DNA of 64,000 nt from Shinisaurus crocodilurus (GCA_021292165.1 CM037877.1:5881980-5945979), one strand, 5' to 3'. Shown: positions 27,401 through 38,432, numbered from the stretch's first letter. The notes: a model not told the origin generated them from the letters alone. Translations and numbers: made by a program.

Positions 27401-27529
27401 CTGAAGGATGGCTATCGGTTAGATGAGATCCCGGACGACGAGGACCTGGACCTAATTCCCCCGAAGTCGGTCAACCCCACTTGCATGTGCTGCCAAGCCA
27501 CCTCCTCCACTGCCTGCCACATTCAGTAA
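5133..27529 (+). CDS. FAM219A: FAM219A, coding exons 2-6 (gene lacks its first coding exon here)
   Basis: The gene is recognised from five exons whose translation matches FAM219A of vertebrates, a small conserved protein with no established biochemical function. Joined exons are 5133-5232, 18643-18745, 25688-25768, 26506-26560 and 27371-27529. They total 498 nt, or 165 residues plus a stop. The known family length is about 185, so roughly 20 N-terminal residues lie on an exon upstream of the window. Every junction has AG/GT borders and a consistent phase. Visible landmarks are [13 protein letters not shown], a basic stretch ([12 protein letters not shown]), [21 protein letters not shown], the serine-rich [18 protein letters not shown], an acidic [10 protein letters not shown] segment and a C-terminal CMCC cysteine cluster. 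No signal peptide or membrane segment is seen; the chain looks low-complexity and probably disordered. The downstream neighbour SPMIP6 on the same strand fits conserved amniote synteny. Confidence 0.95.
5233..7093. other. FAM219A intron 2, 5' part, no gene seen
   Basis: Intronic sequence with no recognisable exon; only a short G run at about 6275-6287 stands out. Confidence 0.5.
7102..7340. mobile_element. hAT non-autonomous element (239 bp)
   Basis: Terminal repeats CAGGGGTTCTCAACC and GGTTGAGAACCACTG, a G/C-rich subterminal GGGGGGAATTCCCCCC palindrome, and exact 8-bp duplication CTCTAGAC (7094-7101 and 7341-7348). Confidence 0.92.
7375..7865 (-). mobile_element. L2 LINE 3' fragment, antisense
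   Basis: The minus strand carries the [18 protein letters not shown] C-terminal piece, then an AT-rich 3'UTR ending near 7375. Confidence 0.75.
8412..8535 (+). mobile_element. tRNA-derived SINE 3' part
   Basis: CTACCTCACAGGGTTGTTGT core, GTCGCCTTGGGTTCC and an AATAAATAAATAAA tail. The tRNA head is missing. Confidence 0.78.
9085..9220. mobile_element. hAT-like MITE, CAGCCTTCCCCAA family
   Basis: Ends CAGCCTTCCCCAA and TTGGGGAAGACTG with the GCCCTCCAGATGTGTT subterminal motif. Exact duplication TGCTAAAT (9077-9084 and 9221-9228). Confidence 0.9.
9486..9621. mobile_element. hAT-like palindromic MITE, diverged copy 3
   Basis: 136 bp, CAGGGCTCTCCAACC ends. Target duplication AGCTAGAT (9478-9485 and 9622-9629) is exact. 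The arms differ from other copies at many bases, so it is an older insertion or another subfamily. Confidence 0.88.
9668..9900 (+). mobile_element. Second tRNA-derived SINE family, full copy
   Basis: CATAGCTCTGCGGTAGAGTA (A-box region) and GGTTCAGTGCC (B box), then a GGGAAAGACCCCTGTCTGAA core and GGTCTGACTCAGTATAAGGC end. Confidence 0.82.
10382..10511. mobile_element. hAT-like MITE, CAGCCTTCC family, decayed
   Basis: Ends CAGCCTTCCACAACC and GGTTGGGGGTGGCTG. Flanks ATTTAGAG and GTTTAGAT match at 6 of 8. Confidence 0.8.
10520..12415. other. FAM219A intron 2, central unique sequence
   Basis: About 1.9 kb without recognised repeats or exons. It is mixed-composition intronic sequence and nothing in it supports a gene. 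Confidence 0.4.
12420..12895 (+). mobile_element. L2 LINE 3' end
   Basis: Encodes [20 protein letters not shown] (L2 C-terminus), then a long T-rich 3'UTR ending in GTAATAAATAA. Confidence 0.8.
15933..15998 (+). mobile_element. L2 LINE 3' tip
   Basis: GTGAACCGCCCAGAGAGC, GGGGCGGTATAGAAATG and an (AAATG)n tail, the same 3' end as the LINE at 22.6 kb. Confidence 0.82.
16724..17282 (+). mobile_element. CR1 LINE 3' end
   Basis: Encodes [20 protein letters not shown] and [20 protein letters not shown] (CR1 ORF2 C-terminus), then the TTGGACTCGATGGCCTTGTA 3' end and an ATTTCTATG/ATTCTA tail. Confidence 0.9.
18399..18428. repeat. (AC)n microsatellite
   Basis: About 15 AC units, 214 bp upstream of FAM219A exon 3. 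Confidence 0.94.
18643..18745 (+). CDS. FAM219A: FAM219A coding exon 3
   Basis: Acceptor tttcttctgcag. The first two bases complete a glutamate codon begun on the previous exon. The exon encodes [14 protein letters not shown] and then [17 protein letters not shown], and ends with two bases (AG) of an arginine codon before GTAGAG. The block is lysine/arginine-rich with several serine/proline sites. Confidence 0.95.
19028..19265 (+). mobile_element. tRNA-derived SINE (L2-type tail), near full length
   Basis: AGAGCCAGTGTGGTGCAGTG (A-box region) and GGGTTCTAGTCC (B box), then a CCTAACCTGCCTCACAGCG core and a GGCAGGATATACATTTGAT end with an ATTA tail. Confidence 0.85.
20185..20887 (+). mobile_element. 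CR1 LINE 3' end, interrupted by MITE copy 4
   Basis: Encodes [20 protein letters not shown] and [18 protein letters not shown]. The MITE at 20511-20604 interrupts it. Ends TTGATTCTATGAA. Confidence 0.87.
20511..20604. mobile_element. hAT-like palindromic MITE, short copy 4, inside CR1
   Basis: 94 bp with a 41-bp internal loss in the left arm. Exact duplication ACGTAGAT (20503-20510 and 20605-20612). It interrupts a CR1 fragment, so it inserted after that LINE. Confidence 0.92.
21236..22655 (+). mobile_element. L2-clade LINE, 5'-truncated, reverse transcriptase nearly intact
   Basis: Frames at 21299-22147 and 21978-22415 encode the reverse transcriptase and C-terminal region: [37 protein letters not shown], the catalytic YADD ([10 protein letters not shown]), [29 protein letters not shown] and RRSEHITPV. 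One frameshift near 22100 separates the halves. The 3' end carries GTGAACCGCCCAGAGAGC, then GGGGCGGTATATAAATG and an (AAATG)n tail. The endonuclease portion is missing, so the copy is dead. Confidence 0.92.
22768..22845. repeat. CAAAGTATT-type short tandem repeat
   Basis: TTCAAAGTATTC units in alternating 10- and 12-bp spacing, followed by TATATA sequence. Confidence 0.8.
23375..23603. mobile_element. Tigger/pogo-like MITE (TA duplication)
   Basis: Ends CAGGCAGTCCCC and GGGGACTGCCTG with TA on both sides (23373-23374, 23604-23605). The interior is a long imperfect palindrome with many ACGTA/TACGT units. No transposase frame. Confidence 0.88.
24279..24413. mobile_element. hAT-like palindromic MITE, copy 5
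   Basis: 135 bp. Arms are essentially perfect inverted repeats with a minimal loop, CAGGGCTCTCCAACC ends. Flanks CTCTAGAG and CTCTAGGC match at 6 of 8 with a central TA. Confidence 0.9.
24950..25420 (-). mobile_element. L2-like LINE 3' fragment, antisense
   Basis: AT-rich 3' end (CAAGGCAGCTTACAATT plus a long A run) followed on the minus strand by C-terminal coding remnants. A short sense L2 piece (GGGGCTGCCTTTGAAGACTG) lies at 25548-25590. Confidence 0.7.
25438..25531 (+). mobile_element. 5S/CR1 SINE tail fragment
   Basis: Carries the CTCCTCTAGTTTCCTGCATT junction and CR1 tail of the SINE copies but only a trace of the 5S head, replaced by a short fold-back (GAGGAAGGGTCTC / GACCCCTCCTC). 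Confidence 0.65.
25688..25768 (+). CDS. FAM219A: FAM219A coding exon 4
   Basis: Acceptor ttttatttcag. One base completes the split arginine codon, then 26 full codons run from [15 protein letters not shown] to VALDTD, and two bases remain before donor GTATAG. The 81-nt length and both phases match the neighbouring exons. Confidence 0.95.
26176..26276. mobile_element. Short hAT-like MITE
   Basis: 101 bp, ends CAGGAGTGGGGA and TTCCCCATCCCTG, exact duplication CTCTAAAT (26168-26175 and 26277-26284). It lies in FAM219A intron 4. Confidence 0.88.
26506..26560 (+). CDS. FAM219A: FAM219A coding exon 5
   Basis: A 55-nt microexon-sized coding exon after acceptor cctcctctgcag. One base completes serine, then [18 protein letters not shown], then a consensus donor GTGAGT at a codon boundary. 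The dense serine/tyrosine/aspartate content suggests a phosphorylation-prone segment; this is inference. Confidence 0.95.
27003..27200 (+). mobile_element. Second tRNA-SINE family, diverged copy
   Basis: CACAGCTCAGTGCTACAGAA, CTTTGCATGCTGAAGACCC and a decayed core. It lies 170 bp before the last FAM219A exon. Confidence 0.6.
27371..27529 (+). CDS. FAM219A: FAM219A last coding exon with stop
   Basis: The exon starts after a tandem CAGCAG acceptor. Using the first AG includes a glutamine (QINQDLNIQ), and using the second omits it. It encodes 52 residues through [19 protein letters not shown] and the cysteine-rich tail [15 protein letters not shown], then TAA at 27527-27529. The closely spaced cysteines could be lipid-modified or metal-binding, but nothing in the sequence decides this. 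Confidence 0.95.
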   Translation, partial: QINQDLNIQLLKDGYRLDEIPDDEDLDLIPPKSVNPTCMCCQATSSTACHIQ

Positions 27530-30500
27530 CGAGGGAAGCCTGGCAAGGGGTGATCAGTGCTTTCCACTATAACTGTAAAATTTAACAGCCATTGCTTCCT
27601 CCTATGGTAGGACGTGCACCTCTTTGTGTTCATGGAGCCAGGAAAAACCAAAAAAAAAAAAATTATTCATTTTATGATCCTCTTCTAATTTTTATTTAAA
27701 ACTACAGTAAGTGAGCCGTGAGGCGCCAGATGTGGGTCCTTAGGGGGTCAGGAAAGTCCATGGGCTCCCTTTGGACCTGGACACAGCTTGTAAGATTCCT
27801 GTACTGGATTTGGGGGGCAGAGGGGTAGAATCGGATGAGGCCGCTGCACTGCTGCAGGCACCCCTACCTCTCACCGTTCACACAAGCTGCAGGAGCTGAG
27901 GTCAGAGTTTGAAATGCAAACGTGTCAGACCCGGAAGGAAAAAGCGGGGTGAAATTCATTCTGGGGAACCTGTTTCTTCTTTGATGGGCTGACCCTGAAC
28001 AGGGAGGAGGGAACAGGAATGAAGTACAGGATCCCTGATAAGGGCCAGGATGAATTAACATCAGAAATCAGTTATAGGCAACACGGAAACGAAATGAAAG
28101 TGGTATTACAACATGCTTCCAAATAAGCACTAAGCATAATGTAATGCAGTGCACAGTCTATTAAGTCTATCCAAAGGTTCAATCCAGTCTTATTTGTTGG
28201 CCTTTATGTTTGTGGTCCAGAATCCTAGCCTGTCATGACAAAATGAAAAATCACATAATCTATCAGGATCAAAGTGTCCTCAAGTTCCCATGAATGGAAG
28301 TTGAGGAGAAGCATTTGCTTGGCTCTTAAGAACAGAAAAGTCTGTTTCTTTGACCATTCAGTGCCCAAAGAGATGCTCTAGCTCAAGCACATCAAGCGCC
28401 TGCCCTGCCACAGCCTTCTCGCAGAGGCCGGAGGAGCAGTGGTGTTTGCATCGAGGGCTCTGCGTATCCAGGAGAGGGTGCTTGAGAAGTAGGCTCTAGA
28501 CCCAGATAAATGCCCCCCAGATTCAGTAGTGGCTGGATTTTATTTTTAGCTCTTCTGTTCCCTGGAGCCAGGTGGCCAATCCCAGGGCTCCTTGGTTGTC
28601 ACAAAATGAAAACTTCTACACTATAAAAGGGGCGGCATGTATGTTTGTGCCATAGCGCCAAAGGGAGCGGCTTTGATGCTGTTCCTCATAATACAGTGCC
28701 TGTGTTGCTGTCGGATGCCATTAGCGCGCTGCCGACATTAACAGACTGGTGCAAGAAATGCCTCATCGGTCATCAGCATTGCTAGTAAATTCTGTGCTTG
28801 GGATAGCTTCTTCAGTAGTCGTATGTCCACCACAGACCATGAGTAATAATGCCGGAAAGAAATTGACAGGACTCGGCTTCCCCCTCTTATTATTCTGCTT
28901 GCTAAACGCAGGCTGTGCCAAGTTTTGTGAGTTCTAAAAATTCCCAAACATTAAAGATTTGATACTGTCCCTTTTTAGAGGACTCTATTGGCCAAACTTC
29001 AAATGCCATTCACGCTGTAAAGAACAGGTTGCCCCGTTCCTGTCAGTGCCAAGTTTCCTGTCCTATGCAGAAGGTCTACTGCAGCATTTCTCACCCAAGT
29101 TGTGCTTGTGAATTGCCACAGGTCTAATAAGACTCCCGTTTATGGGCACAAAAACTGGACTGCAGTCTCCTTCTATCCAATACAGTATAGTGGCCTGTAG
29201 GGACTACACGTCCAAACATGCTATGCAGGTCAGCCTTGTGTCAGTGTACAGCGTGATTCCTGGGTTTTGGGACGCAGTATTAGGTGAGAGGCTACTGTCC
29301 CAGAACAGCAGAAATAAGAGGCTTTTTAACAACTGAAAACAAGATTGCCACATTGATGTTTTGGAAATAAGTGACATCAAGAACTTGGGTGCATTGTCCT
29401 ACTGAGTTAAGTGTTTGAAATTAAGGCCAGCACAAAGTCCTAAACACCCAGCAGCCTGTCTAAAAATGAGCAACAAGTGATGGATAGAAGCCTACCAAAG
29501 ACTAAGCCCTTCATTTAATACACTCTGGCCACAGACTGAAATTACCTTATCAGAAATAAAACCTAGGAAGATTGACTTGGAGAAAGCATCTTAATCCCTT
29601 TTGAGAGCTTCTACCTAGAGATGAACTAATCCATGTTCAATTTTCACATGCTGCTTATTTACGTTGTTAACCCACACACAGTCCTGAGGGTTTTTTTTTT
29701 CTTCGGCAGTACTTATAGTTTCCCTCTTCATCATCTTTTGTATTTCTAGCCAACCCAGCTGTATTTTACCTTCCACCAGCCTTTTGGATTATGAAAGGAC
29801 TGTGCTTTGAATCGTAGCTTTTTCCATACCTGTGCATAGAAGGGACGAGATTGGTAAATATTATGTCCCACACACCTTTTAGCTTCCCCATGAGCTGGCC
29901 TGCCTGGTGTGTGCTTTCCACAAACTTCAGTGAAGCTATAGGTTTGGCTCCTCTCCATGTTCACCAAAGTACTTGACGGTGGCACAATATCTGTGAGGCC
30001 AGTGCAGAGTCATAAAATGGAAAGAATCTTTTGGCTTCTCCTCGCTCCTCCTAGGCTTTGTGTCTGTATGTTTTCTGAGGAGGGGGTGGATACAAGAGTG
30101 GGGGCGAATAAGTAACGCAGCGTTGCCATCTGGAGAGCTGGTTGTATTAACCGAGACCCTTGTGGCTGTCTCAGAAAGTTTCCCCGAAACCCCGCAACAC
30201 TGCCATTTGTTGGGGCTGCTTCACGCATTGCAGGGGCAAGCCTGAATTTCGCCAGTGAGTAACTGTGAACGGGAGCTGCATCCAAGCAAAGCTCCTTGAT
30301 GAGTGTATCTGTAGGATCCACGTGGTTGCAAGCATGTGGTCCCTGGGCTTGCTTTCACACTTTCCGTCTTAGGTGTGCGCTTCAAAACGTCTTAGGGGTA
30401 TGCCTAAAAGCTGTAATGTGTCACGTGGCCCTTGTAGGGAATTCAGAGCTGCTTTTAAACCTGAGTTTAGATCGTGGCTTGGCAGGTCATCTTAAAAGAA

Positions 30501-33500
30501 TGGTTCAGAGGCCTCAGCCCCTCTCTCCTTTGCAGAGCCCCACATGTCGGTTCCGAGCAGTCACCTTCCCGTTTTTAACATCTACAGGGAGAAAAGCCAC
30601 ACCCACCAGTTGTGGAGATGTGCTTGGCAACTCCATGGCTCTGTGGTGCTGTTGAGGCTGGGAGGAAGGGAAGGGAATGTACTTGGGAGGCTCCAGTTGC
30701 CCGGAGAGAGCTTGTCACCCCAAACAGTTCTGGCCCTTGGAAAGAAAGTGGCTCGTTCCCAGAAGGCCATACTCTCCGTAAGCAAGATCTTTCGATATAT
30801 TGATCTCGGAGCGCATCTAGGCATCCCCGCTTACATTGCAGCATCCCACCTTGTGAGGGAAGGGCCTGTTTTCACCCGTGGCTAACAAGGCTGTGCAAAT
30901 CCCGCTAGCGTAAATGCTGCAAATGTACGTTTAATCTGCAAGCCCCCATTAGTCATTCAGCCTTAATTGATGGCAAGCTTCTACCCTCACGTTAATGAAC
31001 TTGGATCATTGGCTTTGCATTTCTGGCGCTGCTGGGGGTGAAACCTGGGATATGCGACTGCCCCCAAGTTGCTATAGACAATATTCCACATCTCGCTTCC
31101 TCCTTCCGCTGGGTAGTGTAGAAGAGCAGAGGCAGATGCTCTGCTTGGTCAGGTCCTCAACATTGTGTGTGTGTGTTTCCCCCCACAGTATAAGGTCCCC
31201 AATCTGATGGAAGCGCTGAGACCTCCTGCTGTATAATGTACGTAGAAGGATCACATTTTGCATGCGAGTGGAGCTGTGGACCCTCCTCCTAGATGCTTAC
31301 TCCCGGTATGTCCTTCTGCCTGGCTTGTGGGCCCGGCAGTAACACTGTGCTTCTCTAGGCAGCCTTGATGGTGCAGAAGTGAGGAAGGCGGGGTCACTTG
31401 CCAAACCCACAAAGTCCGGACTACAGTGGAATCGGAGTCCTACCGTTCTCCTTTCCCAGACAAACCTCGGCCTTTACTGGCTTCTGCACCTATGAGCTAT
31501 TCCGCATCTCCGATGCCTGGGAGGCTGATACCAAATGCATATCAGTTGGTGTCTTGGCTAGGAAAGAAGAGGGGAGAGAAGAGCCAAGTTGCAATGGGGC
31601 GCTTTCTGGACCCAGTAAGGCAAAGACAATTCTCACGATAGAAAACACACTACAGCTCGCATCCTAGTTGACCTGTATAGTGCTTCCTGGATCCTCTTCC
31701 TCTTCTTCTGAGGAAAGCCAGGGAGTCTATCTGTAATCAGCAAACAGGAGGGGAAGACAGGGGTGTTTTTTAATGTATGTATGTATGTATGTATGTATTT
31801 GATTTGTACCCCACCTGTCTACCAAGAAAATGGCGCTCGAGGTGGCTTGTTTGATACCTTCATCAAAAAATCGTGGAGGTTGCTGCTGGCCAGAGACCAG
31901 TGGGAACAAGACGTAAACAACTAACTTGAAAGGACCAATCTCTATTTAACAGTCCAACCCCGCGGAGGCCAGAGTGGGGCATGCATACCAAAAAGTTGCG
32001 TATGGAAGCAAAGAGAGAAGGCAGTAGCCCAGCACATGGCTTGGCCAAAATGTATTCCGTGTGGCTGTCCGTGAGCGGGCAGTAGCTGGCAATGACGGGA
32101 AGTGCTGCCTTGCTGTGGCACGCTCACTGGAACCGCAGGACTCCGATGTCTGATCAGTGCAGCCTCCTGGACACTCAGGGCTAAAGAACAAGAAGGAGAG
32201 AGAAACCGTGAGCACGGAAGGTAGCAAAATAGAATAACGAGGGCATCCAGGTAGAGCCAGCACATGAGGATGTTTTCTTTGAGATTTCCTCCCAATTCCC
32301 CCCCTTCTGTGTGTACAACAAACTAAGCTGCAATATTCTCTGCTCCTGGGTGTCAAGCTTCTTTTTTGAGCCCTGTATAGATTTTCCTCCAAAGCGTATG
32401 AAAATGTGGCTACTCTTAATGGAGAATGAAATGATGCCTTGCTGCATGTTAACCTTTAGACTTGTCACCTTTCAGGCCTCTCCCCACCCTTTTGCCTGCC
32501 TGTGACTTCCTCTGATTTGTTGCTCAGTATGTAGCATTGGTACCTTTTTGCTCACAGCCTCTTTCAAACACACAGCTGGGCTTGAAAACAGAGTCCAGGT
32601 TCCTCCATTGCACCAAACGTGACCTGGTTTTTGCTTTCATTTGAGGGTTCCTGTCGGTTTGCTTCATATTTTGAATTGTATGTACATGTGATTCCATTGG
32701 GAGCACTTAGCTTGTTCGTTTGTCTTGAGTAAAATATTTCAAAGCAGTCTCCAGGGAAGTGCAACCACATCATGGCTGTGGTTCTGCTGCATCCAAGAGC
32801 CTCTTTGCAGAAGTTTGGTAACCTAGAAGGCTTTCCTCTCTCTTGACAAGCAGGTTAGGGAGGCCGATGCAGGTTAGACTGGTCCATTAGGATTCAGCTA
32901 AGTCATCAGGGCTTGGCTTGTACGGTGGGACTGTTTTCCACAAAGCCACTTCTCAGTAGAGATGGAAAATGGCTGCTTCAGGGCCTGTAAATTGCAGTTT
33001 ATATTTTTCCCAGTCTTGGTCAACATTGTAGTTCTTTCATCTGTCACACTGAAGAGCCTTCTGGTATTTTCCAGATCCCACACTTCCTGTGCCTGCAGGG
33101 TGGGGGGCTGGGGGCGTTTCCAGGGGTATCTTTAAGGAGAAATGGAGAGACACCCTTTCAACTTGCCTCTTACTGACAGACACTTGGCTGTGACGCCGTC
33201 GTTTCCATAGTAACAAATGATGATCTAAGGAGCAGCAGCCTGACATCAAGGGAGATGAAGATTATGGTACAGCTCATTAGAATTCATGCTGGAAACTGGC
33301 ACAAAAGCCCAGATGGGGTGGCACTCCGAGGGCAATCCCTTGCGCTTGAAGGAGACGTGGTCTGGCATGTCTGTGCTTTCCTTGTTGTTCATCCAAATGT
33401 CTGATGCCTTCTTTATTTTCCATCTGTAGAGGCCGTGTAAACTATCATAGGCCGATTTTCTAGGGCATGTCCATGCTTCTTGCAGTCTTTGGCTTCTCAT

Positions 33501-33628
33501 CAGAAAGCACTGAGACAACTCTTTATCGGTTTATTCCACACCTGAAACTTACACGGAGATTAGAGTTTCTTTCATTCAGAGTTCCCTCTCTTGCCACAAC
33601 CTTTAGTACATGGCTGAAGTGACCTTGT

Positions 33629-33671
<43 letters not shown>

Positions 33672-36600
33672 CTGCCTGCCATGATCCTGTGCTCTGACCG
33701 GGATTCCACATCCCAAGAAACACATATAGAAAGCAATGGCGTAAGTAGAGGGAGAAAGGCTTTAGCCCCAGAGGAAGGAGGGCTGCACCAGTTCCCAGAA
33801 TGCAGAACTGGGGTGGCGAGCCACCAGAGGTGCTCAGTACTTGGACATGAAAACAAAAGTAGATGGTCATCAACTCGAAAGCATGATCATTCTTCTTCAG
33901 TGTTGTTACACAGCTGAACATCCAGGGGTCTGTCAGGACGTACTCTTGGTGGTGCAAAATTCAGCGTCACTTGGCTGTAGTGGAGCAAGGCGCCCTCGGC
34001 TGTGGTGCTGGAGAATTCTGCCTAAGCTTTTAGAACTACTTGGTTTTTGTCTGTGCCCCCTTCAGACCCTTCTGGGGGAGCATCACATCTGAGTGTGCCC
34101 CTCTTACTGTTTCTCTTGGCTTGGCACAGTTATGTGCTGAACAAATGGCCCAAGGGCAGCCTTTCCTGGGAAGATTTAGTCTAGGCTAGAGTTAGAGATG
34201 CTCCGTCATCTTCGTTGGTCTTCATGTAAAAACGAGACTTCCTCTCCAGTGGCAAAACTGGGTTTTCCCTTCTCTCAAGGTGTTTCCTTCTCCCTTTAGG
34301 CTGCACTTTCCTTTCTGACCTTGCTGTCTGGTTCACTACTCTGGGAACATGGAGGGAGGGGCCGACGTCTTTTTCTCAGCTTCTGTGCTGCTTCTCGCTG
34401 GACCTTGCTGTGTCGCCAGGACCAAGCACTGATAGGTAACTGCTGAACACTATGTAGATATTATCCAATCGGGGAAGCAGGCCGGGAAGCACTTTGTACG
34501 AACACTTGTCTCCCAGCGGCTTCGTGCACAGCATTAGCAGCTGCCAGCTCTGAGCTGAGTCTCTGAAAACTCACTTGAAGCCGTGGCAAGGAAGCACAGC
34601 CCACACGTCACTCCCTCTCTGCAACGTTAACCCAGATCTGCACGCCCTCATTACCTAGTGCAGCTGGGTATCCCTTGATGCAAGGAGCTGTGCAGTTTCA
34701 GTCTGGTTTCCTGCTGCTTTTAGCATTGTTTTGCACAGAGGAGAGCTGGCATGGAAGGAGGGTGTGGGCCCTCCTGCACACTTCCCTGCCGCTCCACCCC
34801 TTCCACAGCGGGAGAACAGTCTCCGCTGGACAGCTGGGCCCACCAGTTCCATTTGGCATTTGAAGCCCTGATGGAAAACAGGAGCCATCTTGGATGTGGT
34901 GGCATCCTGTGTGCAGGTCTGTGTTGTACATCGGGAAGATCAGGGTTGCTCTACTGCATTCACATGCTGCGCTTCGGGTGGAGGTTGGGAACCCACAGGC
35001 CACGATGTCCGAGATCTACGGTTTTCCACACCACCTTCAGACGTAAGTGTAGAGAGAACTGGGGGCGTTGCAGGCAGGAGGGCTGGGGATGGAGGGGAAA
35101 CCGCAGCAAGAGCAGTAAAAGTGTAATTTAGTTGTCACAAGTGAACCTTGGTACCCGTGTCCCGTGGTTAGTCCTAGAATTGCAAGGCTTGTTATATTGC
35201 ACACATCCATTGTTCACACCTTGATTTTCAGAGCGAATGTTGTCCTTTCCGCCCCAGCTAGCAACGGAACAGCCTCTAGGCCCGCTGTATTGAGTTTAAC
35301 CAATTGGCTCCATCCTCGTCCGTCCGTCCCCCCCACTACACCTGGCACCCCCCTTCCAGCAAGCAGGGCCTGCTCAAAACATCCCTCCCCAAAAACAGCA
35401 GCTGCCCACACCAGCCCATCCCAGGGAGGTGCCCTGCCGCATGTGTCATACCGTCCCAGAAAATTCTGGGGCACAATTAGCAGGCGGTGCGTTATTTCCT
35501 TGGGGCAGCTCTGGTGGCTACTTGGGTGGTTTGTTTATTCTGCCAGCCCTGCTTGCGCTGCTGCAGGTGGTTGTGTGGGCCATAACTATTGGTGGCAATT
35601 TGTTGTGTGTCGCCCGCCCGCCCGCCCTGGCCCACCTTTACTGGTAAATTTTGTTTCTTTGAACCTGCATTGTAGTAATCTTCCTCTCGAAATATCTTAA
35701 AGAGTACTTTCTGAAGACCTGGCTTACTTGCCCATTGGCATTTGGCCGACATGCACCTTATTACCAACAATGGATTGATGAGATCTCCCCCCCCCTTTTT
35801 TTTTTTTGCACACACTACAAAACAGTCAGGGGAAGTGAATGGTCCTGCCCCCAGAAGAAGTTGGCAAGAAGCAGCTGTTCCCTTTTAATTTTTGACGGGT
35901 GAGATAACTTTCTAGTTTTTGCACTATCTGTTAAACGGTGTCTCCTGGTCCTCGTCGGGAAGATCAGGTTCTGTGCTGCTTCCAAATAAGACGAAATGAC
36001 GAGGCCAGCATCAGTGGCATCAGTATTGCTGTGACATGGCGGACATTAGCCAGTGCATGACCGTTACATTCTCCTGCCTGAACGATGTGCCATGACTGAT
36101 TTTCTGTAAACTCTTCTAGAGAAAGCAGTTTAGAGGGAGATGCATTCGTTTGCATCCACGCTCCCAAATGGAAGCACTTTTTAGAATGCCGGTTTTCCAG
36201 GGGTGTCACTCCTCAGCATTGCGTTCTGACTGGGCGTGTGCCGAGGCCCCTCTCCTCCTGATTCTCCTAAAGAAAACCGAGTGCCCTACGAGAGCCCACG
36301 TCATCTCCTTTGACCGTGAGCCAGCTTTTAAATTCCCGTCAGTTTCTGACTCTTCTGCGTGTGTGAAGCAACCAAATGCGCGGCGGCATTCGGCCTAAAT
36401 TATTGCTTAACTGGACATCGATATTTGGTTTTTAAGCCTGGCTCGACTAGGAAACCTTTTGGGAGGCACCCGTTGTATCACTGCCCTTCTAACCTCGCCA
36501 CATAGATGGGGCGGGGGATTCTCTTTTTGGTTTATGCCCACTCCTAGTAAGTCACCCTCCATCTTCTAGCAAACGTTTGTCTTAACTTTTGCTTTTCTAA

Positions 36601-37320
36601 TCCAAACAGTGTAGCACAGTCCTTCTTTTCCCATCATGTAGAATACTGCCTTAAACAGATCTGTTTGGTTGTGTGTGCGTTGTTTTTTTTTATTATTTGC
36701 CATCAAGTTTACGCATTAATTTATTTTTAAAATGTGGTTTTTGGAAGACATAATACATGTATAATATTTTTTTAACATTTCCACTGCAGTATTTATCATT
36801 GTTACTGGTTGTGTGTAGTGTAACAGAATTAATATTAAAAAGCATACATATGAAACCTGCCTCTGCAGCCTCATTGCGTGTCCCTCAACCACTGGAGGAG
36901 AGGAAGGGATGACTTTTTTGCATTGCTATACCAAAAGTTCAAGATCTGCTGCCAAAGAGGGTGTGTGTGTGAGAGAGCGAGAGATACTTCTGAATCCAAA
37001 ACAAGAAGCCTGCTCGCTGCTGCACTTCCCTTCCCACCAACAGCACAGAACTTCTCCTGTACTTAGCACCTGTGTGAGGTGTTACTTCTAGCTCACTCAC
37101 TACTTTCTCAACGGCCGGGTGTCTCTCAAGTCCACCTGCTGCTACACCTGCCACCTCCTATTGCTAGGCCACATATAAGGTGTATTTATTGCAACACAAA
37201 TGGACCTCGCGCATCCTTTATAGCAGCTGTACTGACCTTGAACATTCCGTGGCTGATCCTTCCCATCCAGTAGTTACTGTGGCAGGCTTGTGAGCTGAGG
37301 GGCGCACATGCAACAGCTTA
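27530..37320 (+). other. FAM219A downstream region: 3'UTR and transposon-poor intergenic sequence
   Basis: No further coding exon is recognised. The 3'UTR starts at 27530, but its end is uncertain. Candidate poly(A) signals are AATAAA at 29555-29560 and an ATTAAA-type signal near 36835. Apart from one antisense SINE/LINE tail near 31.8 kb and a (GT)n tract at 33630, the whole stretch lacks the LINE, SINE and hAT fragments that crowd the rest of the window. It may hold a long UTR or regulatory elements. Confidence 0.45.
33630..33670. repeat. (GT)n microsatellite
   Basis: About 20 uninterrupted GT units. Confidence 0.95.
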
Positions 37321-38432
37321 ATTTTATTATTTTATTTTAAGAATTTTTATCCTGCTCCTCAGCCCAAAAAAGGCTTCCGGAGCAGCTTACAATCAATCAG
37401 CAAAAGGGACAGTCCCCGTGTGCAGGCTTACAATCTTAACACGACACACAAGGAAAAGGGACAGGGAGGGAAGAGGAAATTTTCAGGGTAACGATCACTG
37501 TTGCATCTTTAACCCACCTCGCAGCATGGGTGTATAGGCTGGAAGAAGCTAGCTGGCACAAGGCTGCGAAGCAGAGCAGTTGCTGGGACCTGGACCTGCC
37601 CCAGCCAGATTCATCACTCCGTCCCATTGTATGCACTGTGCAGAGAGAGAGAGAGACTAGAAATGGATTTGGAAGGCTGCATTTCCCTCCCACATGGCAT
37701 TGGCAAGTGTCCTGCAGTCACTGGCTGCACCAATCCTTTTGCAAAGTTGCTGCCCTGAGTGGAGATGGGCTCAGCTGTTGCTGCACTCTGTACAAGCCCA
37801 GTTTTTGGATTCTGCCTAAAGCAGAGGCTGTTGTAATTCAGACAGAAATGCCTATTATTCCACACACTTCCGGATGTAGCGTAATTGCAAAAGTACCGTG
37901 CCCAAACATGTCTCTGCCCCCACCCCCAGACTGGCGCTTTGTAAAACATTTGTCCCGACAAGCGCGTTCACTCTTGGGAACTGGTCCCCAGGATCATTTT
38001 TCTGTTGCAATGGTGGGGGTGGGGGTGGTTCACTGGCACGCCGCTGCCGCCGCAGGGAAGTAAGAACTTGCAGCCACCTTGAGGCAGACCTCAAGGAGAT
38101 GTGTGTGTTTAGTGCCATTGTGCGGAGACTTTTGGATGGTGCTCTTGGGAGCTTTTAAAGGAGTTCCCAGGTCCGAAGATGGGCAGTGGGCGACAAATTT
38201 CCCTGCGAGATCGCTTGCCTGCCATCATGAAGGCACTGCAAGGGAATGAACGTCAGGGGTGTTCTAGGATGCGCGTGTACCCCTGGCATTTCCTTGCCGC
38301 TCCACTGGGGCCCCACAAGCCTGGCCTGAACTCTTAACGAAGCACAGGTGCTCGACCTGGGAAGCTTCAAAAACAAAAATTGCAATAGAACATTGATCCA
38401 CTAGAGGGAGCCTATCGCAAGCGCCAAAGATG

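Noticed and set aside
35164..35700. 178-codon frame
   Set aside because: No recognisable domain, low-complexity composition and no exon-like borders.
37530..38063. 177-codon frame
   Set aside because: Long by chance; competing frames on the other strand and no family resemblance.
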